This document shows, piece after piece, positions 16,232 to 23,664 of a DNA stretch of 64,000 nucleotides. The position numbers were made by a program, and so were the translations under genes. Position 1 is the first letter of the stretch, and every line of letters starts with the position of its first letter. Source of the DNA: Amycolatopsis sp. WAC 01376 (GTDB lineage Bacteria; Actinomycetota; Actinomycetes; Mycobacteriales; Pseudonocardiaceae); assembly GCF_003947415.1 (NCBI RefSeq), contig NZ_QHKL01000007.1, forward strand, positions 372,001 through 436,000, written 5' to 3'. Under the pieces are notes generated by a model. It saw nothing but the letters and a program-made list of their open reading frames with translations, had not been told where the DNA came from and made no database searches.

Positions 16232-16562
16232 GGCGGCCGAGTTCGGCCGGATCCGCCGCGAAGACCGAGGTGTCATAGTCCTCGATCATCGCGGTGACCG
16301 GGCCGTCGTACTCCGCCAGCCATTCGTCCGTGGCGTAGACCGACTGGGATCGCTCGACCCGTTCCTGCTCGGAAGAAAAGGCGCGCAGCAGGAAATAGCC
16401 GTTTTCGTTGTTCAGGGACGGACCGTGCGCCAGGACCGTGATACCCAGCCGCCGCATCAACGGAATGGTGCCCTCGCGGCTTATGCGATCGAATTCCTCC
16501 CGGCTGCCCGGCTTTACCTTGAACAGTCGAATCTCCAGCAACCATGGTTTAGCGTTATCCAT
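16221..16562 (-). CDS. Small NIPSNAP-type dimeric alpha-beta barrel protein
   Basis: 113 aa with the NIPSNAP/Dabb pattern: first strand 'WLLEIRLFKVKPGSREEF', the middle segment 'RRLGITVLAHGPSL' and the closing 'AMIEDYDTSVF'. Such proteins are dimeric ferredoxin-like barrels of mostly unknown function, sometimes oxygenases or carriers of hydrophobic compounds. The ATG at 16562 begins the conserved sequence and has a purine-rich site (GAGGTG) upstream; an ATG four codons earlier is possible. It is convergent with the M20 gene and divergent from the SARP-type regulator. A second, two-module NIPSNAP protein is at 18.6-19.3 kb. Confidence 0.65.
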   Translation of the reverse strand: MDNAKPWLLEIRLFKVKPGSREEFDRISREGTIPLMRRLGITVLAHGPSLNNENGYFLLRAFSSEQERVERSQSVYATDEWLAEYDGPVTAMIEDYDTSVFAADPAELGRLIR

Positions 16563-16769
16563 CCTGCACCTCACCCTCGGTATTCGCCGAAGGGTGAGTA
16601 GAGCACCGGAGAATGGTGGACGTCAATTAACGGCGAATCGAACGCGTCACCGGTCAGGTTCCGGTTCCTCGGCCCGCTCGAATTCTTCGACGGCGGGCAG
16701 TGGGTCTCGATCGGTGCCCCGAAGCAACGGGCCCTGCTGGCCGTCCTGCTGATCAACGCCAACCGCGCG

Positions 16770-18632
16770 GTGTCGGCGGATCAGCTCATGGCGGAGCTGT
16801 GGGGCGAGCGGCCGCCGCCGAGCGCCGCCGGCCTGCTGGCCGGGTACGTCTGGGGGTTGCGCAACGGCCTCGGCGATCCGGGAGGGCGGATGCTGAGCAC
16901 CAGGGCACCCGGTTACCGGCTCGTGCTTCCGGCCGGCGCGACCGATGTCGACGAATACGAGGGGCTGGTCGTGGCGGGCCGGAAGAGCCTTGCCGAGGGC
17001 GACCTGTCCTCGGCGGTCGCGGCGCTGACCGAAGGGCTCGGGATGTGGCGCGGGACGCCGATGGCGGATGTGGCGATGGTCCCCTCCGTCCTCGCCGAGT
17101 CCGCGCGGCTCGAGGAGGCGCGCGTGGCGGTGGTCGAGGCGCGGATCGAGGCCGAGATCGGGCTCGGCGGGCACGAGGCGCTGCTGCCCGAACTGAAGCT
17201 GATGGTCTCGCAGTTCCCGCTGCGCGAGCGGCTGCACGCACATCTGATGGTCGCGCTCTACAGGTCCGGGCAACAGGCCGAGGCCCTTGGCGCGTACCGG
17301 GATTTGCGCAGGCTGCTGGTCGACGAACTCGGTGTCGAGCCGAGCAAACCGTTGCGGGAGCTGCAGGGCCGGATTCTGCGGGACGACCCGCTGCTGCTGG
17401 AAGCACCGCGCGGCACCACGACCGCGGCCCCGCGGCTCGCCGTGCCGCGAACCCTGCCTCCCGACGTGCCCGCCTTCATCGGCCGGGAACACGAGCTGGC
17501 GTGGATCACCGCCCGGCTGACCGGCGGAGAGCAGCGCTGCGCCGTGCACGGCATGGCGGGCGTCGGCAAGACCGCCTTGGCGGTACACGCCGCCCATCGG
17601 GTGGCCGGGTCCTTTCCGGACGGTCAGGTGCATCTAAATCTCGGGGCGTCCGCGACGCACGGCCCGACGCCGCCGGTCGACGCGATCGGACGGCTGCTCG
17701 CGGCACTGGGCGTACCGGCCGCGGACATCCCACCGGACGAGGAGAGAGCCGCCGCACTGCTGCGCTCTGCCTTGGCCGACCGTCGGGTGATCATCGTGCT
17801 CGACGATGTCGCCGACTCCGAACAGATCCGGCGGCTGCTGCCCGCCGCGCCGGGCTGCGCGGTGATCCTGACGAGCCGCCCGGCCTCCACCGCGGTGGAC
17901 GGATCGGGCCTGCTTCGGCTCGGCAGGCTCCCGACGACGGCCGCGACGGCACTGCTCCGTCGCTACGCCGGGGCTCCCCGGGTGGACACCGACCTCGCCG
18001 CCACCGTCCGGCTCGCCGAATTCTGCGACCATTTGCCGCTCGCTCTGCGCATCGCCGCCACGAGGCTCGCGCGGCGTCCGGAATGGACGATCGGCGAGTT
18101 CGCCGCGCGGCTGGCCGATCCGGTGCGCCGGCTGGACGCGCTGACCTGCGACGGGCTCAGCGTCCGTGACGGCTTGCGGGCAGGTGTCCGGTTGCTGCGC
18201 CGCGTCGCCGATCCGTTCGCGACGTGCGCCCTCGGCCAGCTCGGAGTGCTGGACCTGCCGGTGGTCTCGACAGCCGCGCTCGCGGCCGCGCTCGACATCC
18301 CCGTCGTTTTGGCCGAATCGGCGGCCGAACGGCTGGTCGACGCCGGGCTCATCGAGACGGTGCGGATGGACCGGTACCGGGTTCCGGGGCTGGTGCGGCT
18401 GTTCGCCACCGACGAGTACGTCACGGCCGACGAGGAGCGCACGTCGACGCACCGCATCGTCGGGTACTACGAGGGCGCGGTGCGTGACCAGCTTTCCCGG
18501 CTCGCGGCGAACCGCGGCGCCGGGCTCGCGTGGTATCGCGAGGAATGCCTGACGTTGCGCGCGCTCGCCGCCCGGGCGCCGGGTACCGAGCTGCCAAGGC
18601 TGGTCAATCGGCTGTCCTCCGCGTTGCGGTGA
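16770..18632 (+). CDS. SARP/AfsR-type regulator (winged HTH, BTAD, NB-ARC), start unclear
   Basis: 620 aa from GTG 16770, but homology begins earlier. From 16653 the same frame encodes the expected 'VRFRFLGPLEFF' and the HTH segment 'PKQRALLAVLLINANRAV'. The frame is open back to a TAG at 16599 with no ATG, GTG or TTG before 16770; only a rare ATT at 16626 exists, and the codon where these proteins usually start is GTC. From GTG 16770 the first HTH helices would be lost. A BTAD helical domain follows (about 55-200), then an NB-ARC NTPase with P-loop 'GMAGVGKTAL'. The C-terminal TPR region of AfsR is missing. SARPs bind 11-bp direct repeats, and such an array lies at 42.3 kb. It may be an unusual start or a damaged gene. 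Confidence 0.75.
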   Translation: MSADQLMAELWGERPPPSAAGLLAGYVWGLRNGLGDPGGRMLSTRAPGYRLVLPAGATDVDEYEGLVVAGRKSLAEGDLSSAVAALTEGLGMWRGTPMADVAMVPSVLAESARLEEARVAVVEARIEAEIGLGGHEALLPELKLMVSQFPLRERLHAHLMVALYRSGQQAEALGAYRDLRRLLVDELGVEPSKPLRELQGRILRDDPLLLEAPRGTTTAAPRLAVPRTLPPDVPAFIGREHELAWITARLTGGEQRCAVHGMAGVGKTALAVHAAHRVAGSFPDGQVHLNLGASATHGPTPPVDAIGRLLAALGVPAADIPPDEERAAALLRSALADRRVIIVLDDVADSEQIRRLLPAAPGCAVILTSRPASTAVDGSGLLRLGRLPTTAATALLRRYAGAPRVDTDLAATVRLAEFCDHLPLALRIAATRLARRPEWTIGEFAARLADPVRRLDALTCDGLSVRDGLRAGVRLLRRVADPFATCALGQLGVLDLPVVSTAALAAALDIPVVLAESAAERLVDAGLIETVRMDRYRVPGLVRLFATDEYVTADEERTSTHRIVGYYEGAVRDQLSRLAANRGAGLAWYREECLTLRALAARAPGTELPRLVNRLSSALR

Positions 18633-18635
18633 CGA

Positions 18636-19331
18636 TCAGCGCAGCATCGACCGGTCGGTGGGGGTCAGCAGCAGCCGCTCGACGGAGTCCGGCAGGCGGG
18701 GCTGCACGTCGTCACGCCACTCGGGGAGTCCGGCCAGCCGCTCGGTGTGCTCGGCGTAGGCGTCCTGCCCGGGGAACGAGGTGAGTACGACGAGGACGTG
18801 CTCGCCCGTGCGGACCGGCAGCCCCTTGAAGTCGTTCTCCGCGTATTCCGTCCGCAGCAAGGCAAGCGGAGTCGCTCCGGCCTTCTCCAGCAGCGGAAGA
18901 ACGGTTTCGTCGAAGAACCGGACGTCCTGCTCCTCCGGTGGCGACGGCAGGTGGTAGATCGTGGCCGTGACCAACGACGAGGCGGGCGCGTCCCGCATCG
19001 CGGGGTCGAGGCCGGCCAACGCTCCCTGCCGGACCGGCCGCAGCAGCAGGACGTCGTCCGAGTCGATCATGGTGGCGTTGGCCGCCGCCGCGTTCGCCTT
19101 CCACGCCGGACCGGTGTAGAAGCTCGTCAGGGCCTGAAGCCTGGCCGGCATTCCGGGGAAGCTTCGCAGCCACACGAAATGATCCGGGCGGTCGAGATCC
19201 CGGAACTGCCCCAGGACGCGCATCCCGGTGGCTTCCTGGGTCTCGACGAACTCCCGGTCGAACAGCTCGATCAGCACCTCGCGCTGTCCCGGGTGAAGCG
19301 TGTACTGCCGTAGCTCGACAACGTCCGTCAC
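18636..19331 (-). CDS. NIPSNAP-family protein, two modules
   Basis: 231 aa with two ferredoxin-like modules. The first begins 'VVELRQYTLHPGQREVLIELF' and contains 'HFVWLRSFPGM'; the second runs from about 115 ('VTATIYHLP') to 'VLVVLTSFPGQDAY'. These are typical NIPSNAP strands. Members occur widely in Amycolatopsis and Streptomyces, with functions mostly unknown. It converges on the SARP-type gene (4-base gap) and lies 27 bases downstream of the molybdoenzyme operon in the same direction, so it may be read with it. There is no evidence for a role in either cluster. Confidence 0.72.
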   Translation of the reverse strand: MTDVVELRQYTLHPGQREVLIELFDREFVETQEATGMRVLGQFRDLDRPDHFVWLRSFPGMPARLQALTSFYTGPAWKANAAAANATMIDSDDVLLLRPVRQGALAGLDPAMRDAPASSLVTATIYHLPSPPEEQDVRFFDETVLPLLEKAGATPLALLRTEYAENDFKGLPVRTGEHVLVVLTSFPGQDAYAEHTERLAGLPEWRDDVQPRLPDSVERLLLTPTDRSMLR

Positions 19332-19358
19332 GCGAAGAACCCTAAGGCATCCGACAGA

Positions 19359-21563
19359 TCAAGTCTCCATCAGTTTGTCGAGGGTGATGGGGAGGTCGCG
19401 GACGCGGCGGCCGGTGGCGTGGTGGACGGCGTTGCCGATGGCGGCGGCGATACCGACGGTGCCCAGCTCGCCGATCCCGCGGACGCCGAGTGGGTTGAAG
19501 ACGGTGTCGGGGTGGTTGAGGAAGCGAACGTCGATCGGTGGGACGTCGGTGCCGACCGGAAGGGCGTAGTCGGCGAGGTTCGCGTTGGCGATGCGGCCGG
19601 TGTCCGGCTCGACGTGCGTGTTCTCCAGGAGGGCCTGGCCGATGCCGAAGATCACGCCACCGGTGATCTGGCCGCGCGCGGTCTTCTCGTTGACGATGGC
19701 ACCGGCGTCGATGACCGTCGTCACGCGGCGCAGGCGGGGTTCTCCGGTCCACCGGTTGACCGCGATTTCGCAGAAGTGCGCGCCGAACGAGGTGAAGGCG
19801 AACCGCTCGCGCTCAGGCCCCAGCGCCGTGGTCTCCGTCGCGTCGATCCCGGCGAGATTGACGACGCCGAGCAGGGTGCCGAACGCGATCCGCCGCCTTG
19901 GCCCCACGACGTCACCACGTTCATAGCGGACCTGATCCCGGCTCAGACCGTGGAAGGGGGAGCGTTCGTGTGTCACGGCGAGTTCGAGAAGCGCGCGCGT
20001 CGCGGCCAGGGCCGCCGCGTGGACGGCCGGCGCGGAGCTCGCCGTACCCGCGGAGGCGAACGCGCCGGGGTTGTCGGCCAGCGCGGAATCGCCGAGAGCG
20101 GAACGGACGCGGCCCACCGGGATGCCGAGCGCGTCGGCACCGACCATCGCCAGCACCGTCCACATCCCGGTGCCCAGATCCGACGTCGCGGTGGACACCA
20201 CCGCGGTGCCGTCGGCCTGGAGCCGGACCTTTCCCGTGGTGCGGTACCGCGAAGCCGGATAGGCCGCGGTCGCCATTCCGGTGCCGACCAGCCATTCGCC
20301 GTCGACGACCGACCTGGGCACCGCGGCACGCCGGGACCAGCCGAACGCCTCGGCGCCGACGCGGTAGCACTCGTCGAGATGCTTGCCGGACCAAGGCACC
20401 CCGCGACCCGGGTAGGTGGTGGCGTAGTTGCGCATGCGTAACTCGACCGGGTCGAGGCCGAGGCGTACCGCCAGTTCGTCCATGGCGGTTTCCAGCGCGA
20501 ACGAGCCTGCTTCCGGCCCGGGTGCCCGCATCGGTGTCTGGGGCGGGACGTCCAGCGTCACCAGACGTTGTCCGACATGGATGTTGGGCGAGGCGTAGAA
20601 GTACCGCGAAGTGGTGTGCGGCGCCGCCTCGTAAAGGAAACCGTCGCCGCCGCTCGACAGACTGGCGTAGGCGTCGTGCTTGACGGCGGCGAGGCGCCCG
20701 CCGCGGTCGGCGCCGAGGGAGACCGTCTGGGACATCGCCGAGCGGTGACCGGTGACGCCGAAGGTCTGCTCCCTGGTGAGCACGATCCGCACCGGGCGGC
20801 CGAGTGCCTTGGCCGCGGCCGCGGCGAGCACGGGGTGCCCCCAGGTGAGGATCTTGTTGCCGAATCCGCCGCCGACGTGCGGGCTGAGCAGGTGTACCCG
20901 GGAGGGATCCACGCCGATCGTGGCCGCGATCGTCCCGGCGAACAGCTGCGGAGCCTGTGCTCCGCTGTAAAGGGTGAGGTAGCCGTCGCGCCACACCGCG
21001 ATGGCGGCGTGCGGCTCCATGGCGCTGTGGTACTCGATGGGCTGCGTGTAGGTGGCGGTGACGACCACCGGGCTCGCGCCGAGGGCTTCGTCGATGGACG
21101 CGACGCCGTCGGCGAGCAGGTCGAGCTGCGCCGGTTCGCCGTTGACGTCGTCCGGCAGGGTGGCGCCGGGCATCCCGTCTCGCAACGACGTCCGTGCCGG
21201 GACGGCGGCGTAGTCGATGCGGACCAGGGCGGCGGCGTCGCGGGCTTGCTCGAAGGTTTCGGCGACCACCAGCCCGACGATCTGCCCGTGGTGGCGAACC
21301 TGGTCGTCCTGCAGCGGAAGCCAGTTGTAGCCGATGCCGGATTCGGCGCCGCCGAACAGCGGCAGCGGGTTCGCGTGACTGTAGACGGCGAGCACACCAG
21401 GGGAGCGACGCGCGGCGGTCGCGTCGACGGCACGGATCGTGCCGCGCCCCACCGTGCTGAGCAGCAGGTAGCCGTTGACGAGGCCATCGACCGGGTAATC
21501 GGCGGAGTACCGGGCGGTTCCGGTGACCTTGAGCCGTCCTTCGACACGGGAGAGTGAGGTCAT
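19359..21563 (-). CDS. Molybdopterin-binding subunit, xanthine dehydrogenase/PaoC-like
   Basis: 734 aa, the size of YagR/PaoC rather than of CoxL. The N-terminal 'RVEGRLKVTGTARYSADYPV' is the aldehyde oxidase a/b hammerhead domain. The glycine-rich cofactor loop 'SPHVGGGFGNK' lies near 255, and the catalytic glutamate is in 'GVRGIGELGTVG' near the C-terminus. The subunit carries the molybdenum-cytosine dinucleotide and hydroxylates aldehydes or N-heterocycles. The ATG at 21563 overlaps the FAD-subunit stop (ATGA); the longer upstream reading lies inside that gene. Last of three coupled cistrons. The substrate is unknown; related PaoABC enzymes oxidise aromatic aldehydes. Confidence 0.88.
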   Translation of the reverse strand: MTSLSRVEGRLKVTGTARYSADYPVDGLVNGYLLLSTVGRGTIRAVDATAARRSPGVLAVYSHANPLPLFGGAESGIGYNWLPLQDDQVRHHGQIVGLVVAETFEQARDAAALVRIDYAAVPARTSLRDGMPGATLPDDVNGEPAQLDLLADGVASIDEALGASPVVVTATYTQPIEYHSAMEPHAAIAVWRDGYLTLYSGAQAPQLFAGTIAATIGVDPSRVHLLSPHVGGGFGNKILTWGHPVLAAAAAKALGRPVRIVLTREQTFGVTGHRSAMSQTVSLGADRGGRLAAVKHDAYASLSSGGDGFLYEAAPHTTSRYFYASPNIHVGQRLVTLDVPPQTPMRAPGPEAGSFALETAMDELAVRLGLDPVELRMRNYATTYPGRGVPWSGKHLDECYRVGAEAFGWSRRAAVPRSVVDGEWLVGTGMATAAYPASRYRTTGKVRLQADGTAVVSTATSDLGTGMWTVLAMVGADALGIPVGRVRSALGDSALADNPGAFASAGTASSAPAVHAAALAATRALLELAVTHERSPFHGLSRDQVRYERGDVVGPRRRIAFGTLLGVVNLAGIDATETTALGPERERFAFTSFGAHFCEIAVNRWTGEPRLRRVTTVIDAGAIVNEKTARGQITGGVIFGIGQALLENTHVEPDTGRIANANLADYALPVGTDVPPIDVRFLNHPDTVFNPLGVRGIGELGTVGIAAAIGNAVHHATGRRVRDLPITLDKLMET

Positions 21564-22540
21564 GTCCGGTCCGCCAGCTTCATCAGGGCACGGGTGATGG
21601 TGCGTCGCAGCAGCGGCACCTTGAACCCGTTGTGGGCCAACGGCCGGGCTCCTTCGGTGGCCAGCGCGGCGGCCTTCTCGACGACGTCGAGCCGCAGTGG
21701 CTTGCCGCGCAAGGCGTCCTCCACCGCGGCCAAGCGCCATGGCCGGGTGCCGACCCCGCCCGCCGCGAGCCGCACGTCACGTACGACACCGCCGCGGACC
21801 AGTACCGCCGCCGCTGCCGAGGCGAGCGCGAACTCGTAGGAGGACCTGTCCCGCACTTTCACGTAGGTCGACCGGTTCGCCCACCCGAGCAGGGGCACCG
21901 TCACCTCGGTCACCAGCTCACCCGGTCGTAGGTCGTTCTCGAGGTGCGGGGTGGTGCCCGGCAGCCGGTAGAACTCGGCGAGCCGGACGTCTCGCGAACC
22001 GTCCCGGCCGGTCAGCCGCACCGAGGCGTCCAGCGCCACGAGGGCCACCGCTAGATCGCTCGGATGGGTGGACACACAGGAGTCACTGGTCCCCAGGACG
22101 GCGTGCGCACGGTTGACGCCTTTGATCGCCGGGCAACCGGTGCCGGGCGTCCGCTTGTTGCACGGCGTCGAGGTGTCGCGGAAGTAGCCGCATCTGCTGC
22201 GTTGCAACAGATTCCCGCCGATGCTGGCCATATTCCGCAGCTGCGGCGACGCGCCGGCGAGCAGCGCCTCGGAGAGCATCGGATACCTCGAAGTCACCAG
22301 TGGATGCACGGCCGCGTCGCTCATCCGCTCCAAGGCCGCGATGTGCAGGCGATGCCGATCCGTCCACACGCCGGTCAGCGGCAACCGGTTGATGTCCACC
22401 ACCCGGCTCGGCGTCAGCACTTCGAGCTTCATCAGGTCCACCAGCGTCGTGCCGCCCGCCAGGTAGGCCGAGTCCGGCGCGGCGGCGCGGTCGAGCGCCT
22501 CGGCCACGTTGTGCGTGATCGCGAAGTCGTACGGCCGCAT
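21560..22540 (-). CDS. FAD-binding subunit, xanthine dehydrogenase/PaoB-like
   Basis: 326 aa, CO-dehydrogenase flavoprotein family. FAD contacts are 'YLAGGTTLVDLM' near 27-38 and 'NMASIGGNLLQRSRC' near 110. The cysteines in 'RCGYFRDTSTPCNKR' resemble the extra [4Fe-4S] cluster loop of PaoB/YagS, supporting a PaoABC-type enzyme. It passes electrons from the iron-sulfur subunit to an acceptor. The ATG at 22540 overlaps the stop of the iron-sulfur subunit (ATGA), and its own stop overlaps the next start, so the three proteins are made in fixed ratio. Confidence 0.88.
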   Translation of the reverse strand: MRPYDFAITHNVAEALDRAAAPDSAYLAGGTTLVDLMKLEVLTPSRVVDINRLPLTGVWTDRHRLHIAALERMSDAAVHPLVTSRYPMLSEALLAGASPQLRNMASIGGNLLQRSRCGYFRDTSTPCNKRTPGTGCPAIKGVNRAHAVLGTSDSCVSTHPSDLAVALVALDASVRLTGRDGSRDVRLAEFYRLPGTTPHLENDLRPGELVTEVTVPLLGWANRSTYVKVRDRSSYEFALASAAAAVLVRGGVVRDVRLAAGGVGTRPWRLAAVEDALRGKPLRLDVVEKAAALATEGARPLAHNGFKVPLLRRTITRALMKLADRT

Positions 22541-23148
22541 CAGTCCGCCGCTCCCGCGGCCCGGACCGCGTCGACGATGCCGTCGTACGCGCCGCAGCGG
22601 CAGATGTTGCCGGACATGAGCTCCCGGACCTGCTCGGCCGAGCGAGGACGCCCTTCCCGGAGCACGGCGACCGCCGACATGATCTGGCCGGAAGTGCAGA
22701 AACCACACTGGAAACCGTCGTGCTCGAGGAACGCCTGCTGCACGGGATGCAGCTCGCCGCCCCGCGCCAGTCCCTCGATGGTGGTGACCCGCCTTCCGGT
22801 CACGGAGCCCGCCAAGGTCAGACAGGACAGCACCCGCCGTCCATCGACGTGCACTGTGCACGCTCCGCACTGACCGCGGTCGCAACCCTTCTTCGTGCCG
22901 GTCAGCCGCAATTCGTCGCGCACCGCGTCGAGCAACGTCACCCGTGGATCCAGCCGCAGCCGCTCCACGCGCTCGTTGACCCGCAACTCCACGTCGACGA
23001 GGCCGCTTCCCCCGGCGGCCGCCGTCTCCGGATCGGCGAGCTGCCCGCCGACCGCCAGCACCGCCGACGCCGTCGCGGTCCGCCCCAGAAAGCCGCGACG
23101 GGAAATTCTGCCCTCGTTCGAGTCGTCCATGCTCTGATCGGTCTGCAC
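22540..23148 (-). CDS. Tat-exported [2Fe-2S] subunit, PaoA-like
   Basis: About 202 aa. A twin-arginine signal 'SRRGFLG' followed by a hydrophobic stretch and Ala-rich cleavage region occupies the first 45 residues. The plant-type [2Fe-2S] cluster has 'CDRGQCGAC', and the second cluster uses 'CGFCTSGQ' and 'NICRCG'. Export by Tat, as for PaoA/YagT, would carry the whole complex across the membrane. GTG at 23148 is preferred because GGAGG lies four bases upstream; ATG at 23130 gives a version six residues shorter. First cistron of the operon; the 96 bases to the divergent DUF1272 gene must contain its promoter. Confidence 0.86.
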   Translation of the reverse strand: MQTDQSMDDSNEGRISRRGFLGRTATASAVLAVGGQLADPETAAAGGSGLVDVELRVNERVERLRLDPRVTLLDAVRDELRLTGTKKGCDRGQCGACTVHVDGRRVLSCLTLAGSVTGRRVTTIEGLARGGELHPVQQAFLEHDGFQCGFCTSGQIMSAVAVLREGRPRSAEQVRELMSGNICRCGAYDGIVDAVRAAGAAD

Positions 23149-23244
23149 TGAACCTCCAGTAACCTCTCGGTGGCCGAGTCTCACGGATCTCGTCCGGTTC
23201 CGATATCGCTCAGCTGAACAGCGGTCTCGGGTAGAGTTCGCGCC

Positions 23245-23493
23245 ATGCTCGAGCTCAGGCCCAATTGCGAATGCTGCGATCGAGATTTGCCGCCCTCGGC
23301 GGACGCGCGCATCTGCACCTTCGAGTGCACCTTCTGCCCTGCGTGCACCGAAGGGCGCTTCGGCGGCGTCTGCCCCAATTGCGGTGGTGAGCTCGTGCAC
23401 CGGCCCGTCCGGCCCGAGGCCCTGCTCGAACGCCACCCGCCCTCGGCGCTGCGAGTGGTCAACCCGCACGCGGCCTGTTCACCGGCGGGGTAA
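23245..23493 (+). CDS. DUF1272 zinc-ribbon protein
   Basis: 82 aa. Cysteine pairs in 'CECCDRDLP', 'CTFECTFCPAC' and 'CPNCGGELV' form the DUF1272 pattern, a small treble-clef or zinc-ribbon protein widespread in bacteria with no known function. No ribosome-binding site is seen before ATG 23245, so the message may be leaderless. It is divergent from the molybdoenzyme operon and ends just before a strong hairpin. Probably a genomic resident rather than a cluster gene. Confidence 0.82.
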   Translation: MLELRPNCECCDRDLPPSADARICTFECTFCPACTEGRFGGVCPNCGGELVHRPVRPEALLERHPPSALRVVNPHAACSPAG

Positions 23494-23525
23494 TTCCGCG
23501 CTCGGTGAGTGCTGGCTCGCTCAAG

Positions 23526-23580
23526 TGTCATGAAAGGGTCGTTCAGGACGTTTTTCGTCCTGAACGACCCTTTCATGACA
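23526..23580. terminator. Perfect 25-bp hairpin between convergent genes
   Basis: Arms 23526-23550 and 23556-23580 are perfectly complementary, with a loop of five T. They lie between the ends of the convergent DUF1272 and M6-peptidase genes, so a bidirectional terminator is the natural reading. It is among the longest perfect stems in the window and probably belongs to a dispersed palindrome family. Confidence 0.75.
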
Positions 23581-23624
23581 TGCGGTGCGGCGCGCATTCC
23601 CTCGCGGCCTGGGTCCATGCTCGC

Positions 23625-23647
23625 GTCGCGAAAGTGGCTTTCGCGAC
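23625..23647. terminator. 10-bp hairpin after the M6 peptidase gene
   Basis: gtcgcgaaag and ctttcgcgac (arms 23625-23634 and 23638-23647) with a 3-base loop. It begins 18 bases past the stop of the leftward peptidase gene and is a likely terminator for it. Confidence 0.55.
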
Positions 23648-23664
23648 CCGCGACCACGGCCGCC

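Noticed and set aside
22543..22885. Longer N-terminus for the FAD subunit of the molybdoenzyme
   Set aside because: It overlaps the iron-sulfur subunit in a shadow frame; ATG 22540 gives the family start and an ATGA overlap.
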